A stretch of 64,000 nucleotides of DNA, taken from NCBI GenBank assembly GCA_050260515.1, contig JBLNCI010000043.1, forward strand, positions 179,703-243,702, given 5' to 3'. Both the position numbers and the translations under genes were made by a program. The notes under the pieces are model-generated. The model did no database searches, was not told the DNA's origin, and saw only the letters and a list, made by a program, of their open reading frames with translations. Shown in pieces: positions 27,894 through 37,348 of the stretch (position 1 is the first letter of the stretch; each line of letters begins with the position of its first letter). Origin of the DNA: DATJIG01 sp050260515 (lineage in GTDB: Bacteria > Pseudomonadota > Alphaproteobacteria > SMXQ01).

Positions 27894-27919
27894 GCGAAAT
27901 ATCCGGGAGGATATTTCGC
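27894..27919. promoter_or_regulatory. 26-bp perfect palindrome, candidate ModE-type operator
   Basis: GCGAAATATCC-GGGA-GGATATTTCGC: 11-bp perfect arms. It lies between divergent modA and xdhC. CG-bounded ATAT half-sites resemble molybdenum boxes bound by ModE-family regulators, and a ModE-like gene is 0.8 kb away. No T-run follows on either strand, so a terminator is unlikely. Confidence 0.6.
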
Positions 27920-27986
27920 CTTCGGCCCGCCTCAAAGCGGCTTTCGCCGTCTTGAGCACCCTGCGCCGAAGCCCTATTCTTGAGGG

Positions 27987-29051
27987 ATGGACGACTCCCC
28001 GCCCCGCTTCGACGACCACGACGACGTGCTCGGCGCCGCGCGCGCGATCCTGGCGCGCGGTCGACGGGGCGCGCTCGCGACCGTCGTCACGACCTGGGGC
28101 TCGTCGCCGCGTCCGGTCGGCAGCCTGCTCGCCGTCGCCGAGGGCGGCGCGATGACCGGCTCCGTGTCGGGCGGCTGCGTCGAGGGCGCAGTGGTGTCCG
28201 AGGCGGACGCGGTGATGAAGGGTGCCCCCGCCAAGCTCCTCAAGTTCGGCATCACCAACGAGCAGGCGTGGGACGTCGGACTCGCGTGCGGCGGCAAGGT
28301 CGAGATCCACGTGGCCCCCCTCGCCGGCTCCGAGGCCGCGCTCGCGACCGTCGCCGCCGCCCAGAAGACGCATAAGGGCGCGGTGCTCGCCACCGATCTT
28401 TCGAACGGCGCGATGATCGCGCTGGTGGAGGGCGAGACGCCGACCGATCACTTCGGCAGGACCATCGCCGACGCGGCGCGCGCGGCACTCGCCTCCGATG
28501 CGAGCACCACGGTCGAGGTCGGCGGCCGCAGCGTGTTCCTCAATGTCTTTGCGCCGCCACGGCGCCTCGCACTGGTCGGCGCGGTGCACATCGCCCAGGC
28601 GCTCGCGCCGATGGCGGCGCTCGCCGGCTACGCGGTCACCGTGGTCGATCCCCGCAGCGCGTTCGCGACCGAGGCGCGGTTCCCGAACGTCGCCATCGTC
28701 CGCGAGTGGCCCGACGAGGCGCTCAAGGCGCTCGCGCCCGACCGCCGCACCGCGATCGTCACCCTCACCCACGATCCCAAGCTCGACGACCCGGCGCTCG
28801 CGGCGGCGCTCCGGTCGGATGCCTTTTATATAGGGGCGCTCGGCAGCCGGAAGACGCACGCCGCGCGCCTCGGCCGCCTCAAGACCCAGGGCTTCGACGA
28901 CGCGGCGCTCGCGCGCATCCACGGGCCGGTCGGGCTCGCCATCGGCGCGATCTCGCCGTCGGAGATCGCGATCTCGATCATGGCCGAGATCACCCGCGAG
29001 CGGCATCCGCCCAGGGCCGAGGCCAGGACCGCCACCGCCGAGCCATCGTGA
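27987..29051 (+). CDS. XdhC/CoxI-family molybdenum cofactor chaperone
   Basis: 354 residues with the two family domains: an N-terminal XdhC/CoxI domain (GALATVVTTWGSSPRPVGSLLAV, SGGCVEGAVV) and a C-terminal Rossmann domain (LALVGAVHIAQALAPM, IGALGSRKTHAARL). XdhC proteins bind and mature the sulfurated Mo cofactor and insert it into xanthine-dehydrogenase-type enzymes. GAGGG abuts ATG 27987. The next gene begins in the overlap GTGA, so the two are coupled. It may serve any of the three Mo-hydroxylase sets in the window. Confidence 0.93.
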   Translation: MDDSPPRFDDHDDVLGAARAILARGRRGALATVVTTWGSSPRPVGSLLAVAEGGAMTGSVSGGCVEGAVVSEADAVMKGAPAKLLKFGITNEQAWDVGLACGGKVEIHVAPLAGSEAALATVAAAQKTHKGAVLATDLSNGAMIALVEGETPTDHFGRTIADAARAALASDASTTVEVGGRSVFLNVFAPPRRLALVGAVHIAQALAPMAALAGYAVTVVDPRSAFATEARFPNVAIVREWPDEALKALAPDRRTAIVTLTHDPKLDDPALAAALRSDAFYIGALGSRKTHAARLGRLKTQGFDDAALARIHGPVGLAIGAISPSEIAISIMAEITRERHPPRAEARTATAEPS

Positions 29052-30703
29052 AATTCGGATCCGTCCCGCTCGACCAAGCCGAAGGCGCCGTGCTCGCGCA
29101 CCGCGTCCGCGCCGGCGCGAAGACGTTCACGAAGGGCCGCGTGCTGACCGCGGACGACGTCGCGGCACTCCGTGCCGCAGAGGTCGACCGGGTCATCGTC
29201 GCCCGCGCCGGGTCCGACGACGTCGCCGAGGACGAGGCGGCCGGCCGCGCGGCTGGCGGAGTCGCCGGCGCCGGCGTCACCGTCGCCAAGGCGTTCACCG
29301 GCCGGGCCAACCTGTTCGCGGCGGTCGACGGCGTGTTCACCGCCGACCGCGAGCGGGTCGACGCCCTCAACCGCATCGACGAGTCGATCACGCTTGCGAC
29401 CGTACCGGCGCTGACGCCGGTGAAAGCCGGCGACATGGTGGCGACCGTCAAGATCATCCCGTTCGCGGCACCGGCGAGCGCGGTCGCGAAATGGGAGGAG
29501 ATCTGCCGCCGCAGCGGCGCCGCGCTCGGCGTCGCGCCGTTCCGGCCGCTGACCGCCGCGTTGATCCAGACGCGGCTGCCCGACACCAAACAGTCGGTCC
29601 TCGACAAGACCGTCGCGACCACGCGCGCCCGGCTCGACGCGATCGGCGCGACGCTCGTGTTCGAGACCGTGGTTCGCCACGACGAAGCGGCGGTCGCCGG
29701 CGCGCTCGCCGAGGCACGCAGGCACCGCGTCTCGCTGGTGCTCGTCATGGGCGCCTCGGCGATCCAGGACCGCCACGACATCATCCCGACCGCCATTGTC
29801 GATGCCGGCGGCCACGTCGATCACTTCGGCATGCCGGTCGACCCCGGCAATCTGCTGCTGCTCGCGAGCCATCCCGACATGGGCGCGGTGATCGGACTGC
29901 CCGGCTGCGCGCGCTCGCCCAAGATGAACGGCTTCGACTGGGTGCTCGAGCGCATCGCCGCCGGCATCCCGGTGACCGGCGCCGACGTGATGGGAATGGG
30001 TGTCGGGGGGCTTCTCGCCGAGATTCCGGCGCGCGGCCAGCCGCGCGCGACACCGCCGACGCCCGCGGCCACCGGCGCGCCGAACGGAACACCGCACGTC
30101 GCAGCGATCGTGCTCGCCGCCGGCCGCTCTCGCCGCATGGGCAAGCGGAACAAGCTGACGATCCCGGTGCTCGGCGCGTCGGGCGAGAAGCCGATGGCGG
30201 CGCAGGCCGTGGACGCGGCGCTCGCCTCGAAGGCGCGCCCGGTGTTCGTCGTGCTCGGCCACGAGCAGGACAAGGTCCGCGCGCTGCTCGCCGGACGCGA
30301 CGTCGTGTTCGTCAACAACCCCGATTACGCCGAGGGGCTGTCGACGTCGCTCCGCGCCGGCGTGCGCGCGCTGCCCAAAGGCATCGACGGTGCCGTCGTG
30401 ATGCTCGGCGACATGCCGCGCGTCGGCGGGCACGAGGTCGACGCGCTGATCGCCGCGTTCAACCCCGTCGAAGGCCGCTCGATCGTCGTGCCCACCCACC
30501 GCGGCAAGCGCGGCAACCCGGTGCTGTTCGGCGCCGGTTACTTCGAGGCGATGGCGAACGCCGCCGGCGATTCCGGCGCCAAGCACCTGATCGGCGAGAA
30601 CGAGGACCAGGTGGCCGAGGTCGAGATGGAGTCGGACGCGGTGCTGGCCGACATCGACGACCCGGCCGCGCTCGAGTCGCTCCAGAAGCCGCCAGCGCGC
30701 TAG
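29048..30703 (+). CDS. Molybdopterin-binding domain fused to MobA/MocA-like nucleotidyltransferase
   Basis: 551 residues from GTG 29048, overlapping the xdhC stop by 4 bp. Residues about 1-340 are a molybdopterin-binding (MoeA/MogA-like) region with VLVMGASAIQDRHDIIP and GCARSPKMNGFDWVLERIAAG. Residues about 355-551 are a nucleotidyltransferase: VLAAGRSRRMGKRNKL, VMLGDMPRV, GKRGNPVLFG. MocA-type enzymes attach CMP to molybdopterin, giving the cytosine-dinucleotide cofactor that the neighbouring hydroxylases need. The fused form is known in alphaproteobacteria. The role fits the neighbourhood well. Confidence 0.92.
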   Translation: MKFGSVPLDQAEGAVLAHRVRAGAKTFTKGRVLTADDVAALRAAEVDRVIVARAGSDDVAEDEAAGRAAGGVAGAGVTVAKAFTGRANLFAAVDGVFTADRERVDALNRIDESITLATVPALTPVKAGDMVATVKIIPFAAPASAVAKWEEICRRSGAALGVAPFRPLTAALIQTRLPDTKQSVLDKTVATTRARLDAIGATLVFETVVRHDEAAVAGALAEARRHRVSLVLVMGASAIQDRHDIIPTAIVDAGGHVDHFGMPVDPGNLLLLASHPDMGAVIGLPGCARSPKMNGFDWVLERIAAGIPVTGADVMGMGVGGLLAEIPARGQPRATPPTPAATGAPNGTPHVAAIVLAAGRSRRMGKRNKLTIPVLGASGEKPMAAQAVDAALASKARPVFVVLGHEQDKVRALLAGRDVVFVNNPDYAEGLSTSLRAGVRALPKGIDGAVVMLGDMPRVGGHEVDALIAAFNPVEGRSIVVPTHRGKRGNPVLFGAGYFEAMANAAGDSGAKHLIGENEDQVAEVEMESDAVLADIDDPAALESLQKPPAR

Positions 30704-30716
30704 ATCGCGCGCCCCA

Positions 30717-31787
30717 TCACTCCACCGCCGTCGGGATCGGTCGCCCGGTGCGCACGTGGTGCTCGGGCATGGTCGGCCCGCTGCCGGCACCGGTCTTCTC
30801 GATGGCGGTCGCGATCTCGGCCATGTCGCTGTCGGTGAGTTCGAGGGTCGCCGCGCCGATCCAGCCGTCGACCTGCTGCGGCGAACGCGCGCCGACGATC
30901 GCGCCGGTGACGCCGGGCCACGCCAGGGTCCACGCCACCGCCACGGCGGCGACCGTCGTCTCGTGCACCTTGGCGACGCCCTTCAGCGCCTCGGCGAGCT
31001 TGAGGTTGCGCTTGAGTCCCTCGCCGGTGAAGTCGGCGCTGCGCCGCCGCCAATCGGCGGGCGCGAGGTTGCGTGCGCGCTCCTCGCTGAACGCGCCCGT
31101 GAGCAGGCCCGACTGCATCGGGCTGTAGACGATGACTCCGGTCGCGTGCGAGCGGCACCACGGGATGTCGTCGGCGGCGGCGTCGCGACGGATCGCCGAG
31201 AACGGCGGCTGCAGGCTGTCGACGTGGCCGAGCGCCTCGGCGCGCGCGAGCTGCGCGGCATTGTGATTCGAGAGCCCGACGGCGCGCACCTTGCCCTCGG
31301 CCTTGAGGTCGAGCATCGCCTGCCAGTACTCCTCGACCGGCGTGCCGTCCTCGGCGGGCCAGTGCATCTGATAGAGATCGATGCGCTCGACCTCGAGCCG
31401 CCTGAGCGATGCCTCGACCTCGCGACGGATGCTCTTGGGATCGCCGACGCGCTGCGCCGGATCCATCGGTCGCTTGGGATCGGCGATCAGTCCGCACTTG
31501 GTGAAGATCAGCGGGCGGTCGGCGCGCGGCACCTCGCGCAACGCCTCGGCGACCACCTCCTCGGAGTGGCCGATGCCGTAGATCGCCGCGGTGTCGATCC
31601 AGTTCACGCCGCGCGAGATCGCGTGACGGATGGCGGCGATCGAGTCCGCGTCCTCCTGCGGTCCCCAGCCGAACGACCAGTTGCCGCCGCCGACCGCCCA
31701 CGCGCCGAATCCGAGACGGGTGATCTTGAGATCGGTGTTGCCGAGCGGGTGCATCGGCAACGCCGCGGTCAGAACGGTACGGCCCAT
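30717..31787 (-). CDS. Aldo/keto reductase
   Basis: 356 residues from ATG 31787; an in-frame ATG 12 bases upstream is followed by GGAGGAG, which is a good ribosome site for 31787. The (beta/alpha)8 barrel shows the catalytic tetrad in WIDTAAIYG (Asp, Tyr), FTKCGL (Lys) and YQMHW (His), plus GLSNHN and the NADPH-binding late motif GARSPQQVDG. It reduces aldehydes or ketones in the cytoplasm; substrate unknown. It is convergent with the molybdopterin-binding fusion gene. Confidence 0.93.
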   Translation of the reverse strand: MGRTVLTAALPMHPLGNTDLKITRLGFGAWAVGGGNWSFGWGPQEDADSIAAIRHAISRGVNWIDTAAIYGIGHSEEVVAEALREVPRADRPLIFTKCGLIADPKRPMDPAQRVGDPKSIRREVEASLRRLEVERIDLYQMHWPAEDGTPVEEYWQAMLDLKAEGKVRAVGLSNHNAAQLARAEALGHVDSLQPPFSAIRRDAAADDIPWCRSHATGVIVYSPMQSGLLTGAFSEERARNLAPADWRRRSADFTGEGLKRNLKLAEALKGVAKVHETTVAAVAVAWTLAWPGVTGAIVGARSPQQVDGWIGAATLELTDSDMAEIATAIEKTGAGSGPTMPEHHVRTGRPIPTAVE

Positions 31788-32142
31788 GTGCTCCTCCATT
31801 GCAGACCGGCACGCGCGGCAGGCTTTCCGCCCGACCCGCGACCATGCCCCACTGTTGAAGCAAATGCGCGGCTTCGCGTTCCGGGCGGGCGCGATTTTCC
31901 GTCGTCGGCGAACATTAGGCTTCTAACGTGTGTCAGCGATTGCGCAACGCTGGGTCTGCCCGGCGTTTCATTGCCTTTCCTTGACGGAGCGGGACCGAAG
32001 CGGGATGCTTTCGGAAATTGCAGGCCGAACGGCCGCACATCCGGGGGCATCGCGTCGTCGCCCAGCGCCGCTTCGTGAGCGAGGCCATGCGCCCGGACCA
32101 TCCGTCCCTCCATCCGGAGCGGACGCAACCGGAGACACGCGC
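31788..32142. other. Divergent intergenic region
   Basis: 355 bp between the aldo/keto reductase (minus) and the iron-sulfur subunit gene (plus). It must hold both promoters, but I see no convincing promoter, palindrome or coding sequence in it. Confidence 0.6.
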
Positions 32143-32616
32143 ATGAGCGAGACCATCACCCTCCACGTCAACGGCAAGACGCACCGGTTCCAGGCCGATC
32201 CCGACATGCCGCTGCTGTACGCCCTTCGCGACGAGCTCGGGCTCAACAACCCGAAGTTCGGCTGCGGCCTCGCCCAGTGCGGCGCGTGCACGGTCCACGT
32301 CAACGGCGAAGCAGTGCGCTCCTGCTCGATGCCGGTGTCGCTCGCCAACAACCAGAAGATCACGACGATGACCGGGCTCGGCACCCCCGAGAATCCCCAT
32401 CCGGTGCAGAAGGCGTGGGTCGAGGAGCAGGTGCCGCAGTGCGGCTACTGCATCAACGGCTGGGTCATGACCACGGCCGCGTTCCTCGCCAAGAACAAGA
32501 ACCCGACCGACGCCCAGATCCGCGAGGGCCTCGCCGGCCTCAAGTGCCGCTGCGGCACCCACACCGCGATCCTGCGCGCGGTGAAGCGCGCGGCGAGCGA
32601 AATGTCGAAGGCGTGA
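32143..32616 (+). CDS. (2Fe-2S)-binding subunit of Mo hydroxylases
   Basis: 157 residues from ATG 32143 (CCGGAGA upstream); an in-frame extension to 31930 is not protein-like. Cluster motifs CGLAQCGACTV, SCSMPV, CGYCINGW and CRCGTH are all present. It heads a cluster of three successive Mo-subunit genes and is the only iron-sulfur subunit there, so it may serve all three in turn or together. The Ile-Asn-Gly in the second motif differs from the usual Thr-Ser/Pro-Gly. Confidence 0.95.
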   Translation: MSETITLHVNGKTHRFQADPDMPLLYALRDELGLNNPKFGCGLAQCGACTVHVNGEAVRSCSMPVSLANNQKITTMTGLGTPENPHPVQKAWVEEQVPQCGYCINGWVMTTAAFLAKNKNPTDAQIREGLAGLKCRCGTHTAILRAVKRAASEMSKA

Positions 32617-32630
32617 GGCGGGACGCCAGG

Positions 32631-34937
32631 ATGACCACCACGATGAATCCGCTCGACAAGATTTCGCTGTCGCGCCGCGGCCTGCTCCAGGCCTCGGGCG
32701 CGCTGATCGTCACCGCCGCCGGCCCGCTGCCGTTCCTGTCCGCGGCGGCGGCACAAGAAGCCGGCTTCGGCGCGACCAAGCCCGCGCTGCATCCGACCCA
32801 GCTCGACACCTGGATCGCCATTTCCCCGGACGGCCGCGTCACCGCGTTCTTCGGCAAGATGGACATGGGCCAGGGCGTCGACGTCGCCGTCGCGCAGATC
32901 GTCGCCGAAGAGCTCGACGTCGCGTTCGCGAAGGTCAGCGTGATCATGGGCGATACCGCGCTCACGGTGAACCAGGGCGGCGCATCGGGCTCAACGGGCG
33001 TGCAGGAAGGCGCGCAGCAGCTCCGCTTCGCCGCCGCCGAGGCCCGCCGCGTGCTGGTCGAGGCCGCGGCCCAGAAGCTCGGCGCCAAGCCCGACGCGCT
33101 CGTCGTCGCCGACGGCGTGGTGTCGGTGAAGGGCAACCCGTCGAAGTCGGTGAGCTACGCCGACCTGATCGGCGGGCGCTACTTCAACACCGAGCTCGAG
33201 TGGAACAAGCAGTGGGGCAACCCGCTCAAGGTGAAGGGCAAGGCGGAGCCGAAGAAGGTCGCCGACTACAAGGTGGTCGGCACCTCGCCGCCGCGCGCCG
33301 ACGTGCCGGGCAAGGTCTACGGCACCACCGAGTACGTCACCGACGTGCGGCTGCCCGGCATGGTCCATGCCCGCGTCATCCGTCCGCCGGTCGCCGGCGC
33401 GACGCCGGTCTCGGTCGACGCCGCGTCGATCAAGGGCACCGGCGCCAAGGTGGTGCGCGTGAAGGACTTCGTCGCCGTGGTCGCCGACCGCGAGTGGGAC
33501 GCGATCCGCGCCGCCCAGAACCTCAAAGTCCAGTGGAAGCAGGTCAAGGCGCCGTTCCCCGAGCAGAGCGGCATCTACGACCACATCCGCAAGGCCAAGG
33601 CCACGCAGCGCAAGGACGAGCAGTCGGTCGGCGACGTCGAGGCGGCGTTCAAGGGCGCGGCCAGGACCATCACCGCCGAATACGAGTGGCCGTTCCAGTC
33701 CCACGCCTCGATGGGACCGGCGTGCGCCGTCGTCGACGTGAAGCCCGACGGCGCTCTGGTGTTCACCGGCTCGCAGAAGCCGCACTACACGGCCGAGGGC
33801 GTCGCCACGATGGCCGGGCTCCCGGTGGAGAAGGTGCACGCCGTGTGGGTACCGGGTCCCGGCTCCTACGGCCGCAACGACGCCGGCGACGCCGCCGCCG
33901 AGGCGGCGGTGATCTCGAAGGCGATCGGCAAGCCGGTGCGCCTCCAGGGCATGCGCCACGAAGGCACCGGCTGGGACCCGAAGGCGCCCGCCTCCGTCCA
34001 CTTCGCCCGCGCCGCGTTCGACGCCTCGGGCAACGTGGTCGGCTACGCCTTCCACACCCGCGGCTTCTCGCGTCTCGACGTCAACTCGAACGAGAGCAAG
34101 GCGGCCGATCTCTGGGTCGCGCAGGTGCTCGGCGCCGAGACGTCGAAACGGCAGTACGTCTTCAACGTGCCGGCCGAGTCGTACGAGTTCCCCAACAAGA
34201 AGCTCGGCTGGGAGACGATCGCGCCGCTGCTCGATCGCGGCTCGCCGCTCCGGACCTCGCACATGCGCGATCCGCTCGGGCCGCAGCTCACGTTCGCCAG
34301 CGAATCGTTCATCGACGAGATGGCGAACGCGGCGGGCGTCGACCCGCTCGAGTTCCGCCTCAAGCACGTGAAGAGCGACCGCGACAAGGCGGTGCTCCAG
34401 GCGGTGGCCGAGAAGTCGGGCTGGAAGGCGCACACGAAGCCGCAGCGCATGAAGGGCCCGGGCGGCACGATGGTCGGCCAGGGCGTCGCCTACGCCCAGC
34501 GCAACGGCACCGTCGTCGCGATCGTCGCCGAGATCGAGGTCGATCCGGCGAACGGCCGCATCTGGGGACGGAAGTTCACCGTCGCCCACGACTGCGGCCT
34601 GATCATCAATCCGGGCACGCTGCACAACGTGATCGAGGGCAACATCACCCAGGGCATCAGCCGCGCCCTCTATGAGGAGGTGATGTTCGAGCCCGAGAAC
34701 GTGCAGAGCATCGACTGGGCGACCTACCCGATCGGCGAGATGCCCGACACGCCGGGTGCGATCGACATCGTGCTGATCAATCGCCCGAACGTCGCGCCGT
34801 CGGGCGCGGGCGAAGGGTCGACCCGTCCTGTGGCGGGCGCGCTCGCCAACGCGTTCTTCGACGCGACCGGCGTCCGCATCCGCCGCGCGCCGCTGACGCC
34901 GGAGCGGGTGAAGGCCGCGCTGCAGGCGGTCGGCTGA
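32631..34937 (+). CDS. Molybdopterin-binding subunit, tandem paralogue 1 of 3
   Basis: 768 residues from ATG 32631, 14 bp after the iron-sulfur gene. Tat-like signal SRRGLLQASGALIVTAAG. Mo-subunit motifs: GKMDMGQGVDVAVAQIVAEELD, NQGGASGSTGVQEGAQQLR, GSQKPHYTAEGVA and the catalytic-Glu motif GAGEGSTRPVAGALANAFFDATG. It should be folded with its cofactor in the cytoplasm and exported through Tat. It is very similar to the next two genes, so the three arose by tandem duplication. Confidence 0.94.
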   Translation: MTTTMNPLDKISLSRRGLLQASGALIVTAAGPLPFLSAAAAQEAGFGATKPALHPTQLDTWIAISPDGRVTAFFGKMDMGQGVDVAVAQIVAEELDVAFAKVSVIMGDTALTVNQGGASGSTGVQEGAQQLRFAAAEARRVLVEAAAQKLGAKPDALVVADGVVSVKGNPSKSVSYADLIGGRYFNTELEWNKQWGNPLKVKGKAEPKKVADYKVVGTSPPRADVPGKVYGTTEYVTDVRLPGMVHARVIRPPVAGATPVSVDAASIKGTGAKVVRVKDFVAVVADREWDAIRAAQNLKVQWKQVKAPFPEQSGIYDHIRKAKATQRKDEQSVGDVEAAFKGAARTITAEYEWPFQSHASMGPACAVVDVKPDGALVFTGSQKPHYTAEGVATMAGLPVEKVHAVWVPGPGSYGRNDAGDAAAEAAVISKAIGKPVRLQGMRHEGTGWDPKAPASVHFARAAFDASGNVVGYAFHTRGFSRLDVNSNESKAADLWVAQVLGAETSKRQYVFNVPAESYEFPNKKLGWETIAPLLDRGSPLRTSHMRDPLGPQLTFASESFIDEMANAAGVDPLEFRLKHVKSDRDKAVLQAVAEKSGWKAHTKPQRMKGPGGTMVGQGVAYAQRNGTVVAIVAEIEVDPANGRIWGRKFTVAHDCGLIINPGTLHNVIEGNITQGISRALYEEVMFEPENVQSIDWATYPIGEMPDTPGAIDIVLINRPNVAPSGAGEGSTRPVAGALANAFFDATGVRIRRAPLTPERVKAALQAVG

Positions 34938-35038
34938 CGGAGAGCATCGGCGCGCGGATTCCCGAGGGGTCCGCGCGCCGGTGACCGCGCACCGCGCGTC
35001 GGCTCGACCGGCGCGCGCCATAACCAGGGAGAGCGATC

Positions 35039-37348
35039 ATGAGCGACACGATGAATCCCCTCGAGAAGCTCTCGCTGTCGCGACGGCGGATGCTCCAGGC
35101 CGCCGGCGCGCTGATCGTCACCGCCGCCGGTCCGCTCCCGTTCCTGTCCGAGGCGGAAGCCCAGCAGGCCGGTGCCTCGTTCGGTGCGACGCGGCCGCCG
35201 TTCGTGCCGACCCAGCTCGATTCGTGGCTCGCGGTCGCGCCCGACGGCGGCGTGACGGTGTTCTTCGGCAAGATGGATATGGGCCAGGGCGTCGACGTGG
35301 CGATCGCGCAGATCGTCGCCGACGAACTCGACGTCGCGCTCGACCGGGTCACGGTGATCATGTGCGACACCGCGACCACCATCAATCAGGGCGGTGCCTC
35401 GGGATCCACCGGCGTGCAGCGCGGCGGCAAGGCGCTGCGCAACGCCGCCGCCGAGGCCCGCAGCGTACTCGTCGGCGCCGCGTCGAAGAAGCTCGGGGTG
35501 CCCGCGTCGTCGCTCGTGGTCGAGAACGGCGTGGTGATGGCGAAGGGCGACGCCGCGAAGAAGATCAGCTACGGCGAGCTGATTGGCGGGAAATACTTCA
35601 ACCACGAGATCGAGTGGAACAAGGAGATCGGCAGCAACCTCGCGCTGACCGCGAAGGCGCCGCTCAAGAAGCCCGCCGACTACAAGCTCGTCGGCAAGTC
35701 GTTCCCGCGCGCCGACGTGCCGGGCAAGGTCTACGGCACCACCGACTACGTCACCGACGTGCGGCTGCCCGGTATGGTGCACGCGCGCGTCGTCCGTCCG
35801 CCGGTCGCGGGCCAGGTGCCGGCGTCGGTCGACGAGTCCTCGATCCGCGCCATGGGCGCACGCGTCGTCCGGGTGAAGGACTTCCTCGCCGTCGTCGCCG
35901 ACCGCGAGTGGAATGTGATCCGCGCATCGCAGAACCTGAAAGTCACCTGGAAAGGTGCGAAGAATCCGTTTCCCGAGCAGGCGGCGCTCTACGACCACAT
36001 CCGCAACGCGAAGCCCACGGCCGAGAAGATCGAGCGCAACGGCGACGTCGACGCGGCGTTCGCCAACGCCGCCAAGACGGTGAGCGCCGAGTACGAGTGG
36101 CCGTTCCAGTCGCATGCCTCGATGGGGCCGGCGTGCGCCGTCGTCGACGTGAAACCCGACGGCGCGCTGGTGTTCACCGGCTCGCAGAAGTCGCACTTCA
36201 CCGCGCAGGGCGTCGCGGCGATGACCGGCCTCCCGGTCGAGAAGGTGCATGCGGTGTGGGTGCCGGGTCCCGGCTCGTACGGCCGCAACGACGCCGGCGA
36301 CGTCGCGGCCGAGGCCGCCGTGATCTCCAAGGCGATCGGCAAGCCGGTGCGGCTCCAGGGCATGCGCCACGAGGGCACCGGATGGGACCCGAAGCCCGCC
36401 GCGTCCGTGCACTTCGCCAGCGCGGCACTCGATGCCAACGGCAACGTCGTGGCCTACCGCTTCCTGTCGAAGGGCTTCTCCCGGGTCGACGTGAACTCCA
36501 ACGAAGGCCGGCCGCAGGATCTGTGGGTCGGTCAGGTGCTCGGCGCCGACAACTCGAAGCGCCAGTACATCTTCACGGTGCCGACCAACTCCTACGCGTT
36601 CGCGAACTCGGCGATCGGCTGGCAGACCATCGCGCCGCTGATGGAATCGTCCTCGCCGCTGCGCAGCTCGCACATGCGCGATCCCCTGGGGCCGCAGACG
36701 CAGTTCGCGAGCGAGCAGTTCACCGACGAGATCGCGGAAGCGGCGGGGATGGATCCCCTCGCCTTCCGCCTCAAGTACTCGACCGAGGAGCGCGACCGCG
36801 CGGCGCTCAAGGCCGCCGCCGAGAAGGCGGGCTGGAAGCCGCACGTCGGCCCGCAGCGCCTCAAGGCGGCCAACGGAACGCTGGTCGGCCACGGCATCTC
36901 GTACGCCCAGCGCAACGGCTCGGTCGTCGCCATCGCCGCCGAGATCGAGGTCGATCCGGCGTCGGGCCGCATCTGGGGCCGCAAGATCACGGTCGCCCAC
37001 GACTGCGGCCTGATCGTGAACCCCGGCACGCTCAAGACCGTCATCGAGGGCAACATCGTCCAGGCGACGAGCCGCGCGCTCTACGAAGAAGTGACGTTCG
37101 ACCGCGACAACGTGACCAGCATCGACTGGGCGACCTATCCGATCGCCGAGACGCCGGACGCGCCCGGCGCGATCGACATCGTGCTGATCGACCGCCCCGA
37201 CGTGCCGTCGGCGGGCGCGGGCGAATCCTCGACGCGGCCGCTCGCCGCGGCGCTCGCCAACGCGTTCTACGACGCCACCGGCGTGCGGATCCGCCGCGCG
37301 CCGCTGACGCCCGCGCGGGTGCGCGACGCCCTGCGCGCCGTCGGATGA
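35039..37348 (+). CDS. Molybdopterin-binding subunit, tandem paralogue 2 of 3
   Basis: 769 residues. Tat-like signal SRRRMLQAAGALIVTAAG. It shares with paralogue 1 the stretches GKMDMGQGVDVAIAQIV, NQGGASGSTGVQRGGKALR and VWVPGPGSYGRNDAGD, and ends with GAGESSTRPLAAALANAFYDATG. The 101-bp gap before it is unusually long for this cluster and contains GGGAGAG just before ATG 35039, so it has its own strong ribosome site. It has Cys in IMCDTAT where paralogues 1 and 3 have Gly, a possible substrate-pocket change. Its stop overlaps the next start (ATGA). Confidence 0.94.
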   Translation: MSDTMNPLEKLSLSRRRMLQAAGALIVTAAGPLPFLSEAEAQQAGASFGATRPPFVPTQLDSWLAVAPDGGVTVFFGKMDMGQGVDVAIAQIVADELDVALDRVTVIMCDTATTINQGGASGSTGVQRGGKALRNAAAEARSVLVGAASKKLGVPASSLVVENGVVMAKGDAAKKISYGELIGGKYFNHEIEWNKEIGSNLALTAKAPLKKPADYKLVGKSFPRADVPGKVYGTTDYVTDVRLPGMVHARVVRPPVAGQVPASVDESSIRAMGARVVRVKDFLAVVADREWNVIRASQNLKVTWKGAKNPFPEQAALYDHIRNAKPTAEKIERNGDVDAAFANAAKTVSAEYEWPFQSHASMGPACAVVDVKPDGALVFTGSQKSHFTAQGVAAMTGLPVEKVHAVWVPGPGSYGRNDAGDVAAEAAVISKAIGKPVRLQGMRHEGTGWDPKPAASVHFASAALDANGNVVAYRFLSKGFSRVDVNSNEGRPQDLWVGQVLGADNSKRQYIFTVPTNSYAFANSAIGWQTIAPLMESSSPLRSSHMRDPLGPQTQFASEQFTDEIAEAAGMDPLAFRLKYSTEERDRAALKAAAEKAGWKPHVGPQRLKAANGTLVGHGISYAQRNGSVVAIAAEIEVDPASGRIWGRKITVAHDCGLIVNPGTLKTVIEGNIVQATSRALYEEVTFDRDNVTSIDWATYPIAETPDAPGAIDIVLIDRPDVPSAGAGESSTRPLAAALANAFYDATGVRIRRAPLTPARVRDALRAVG

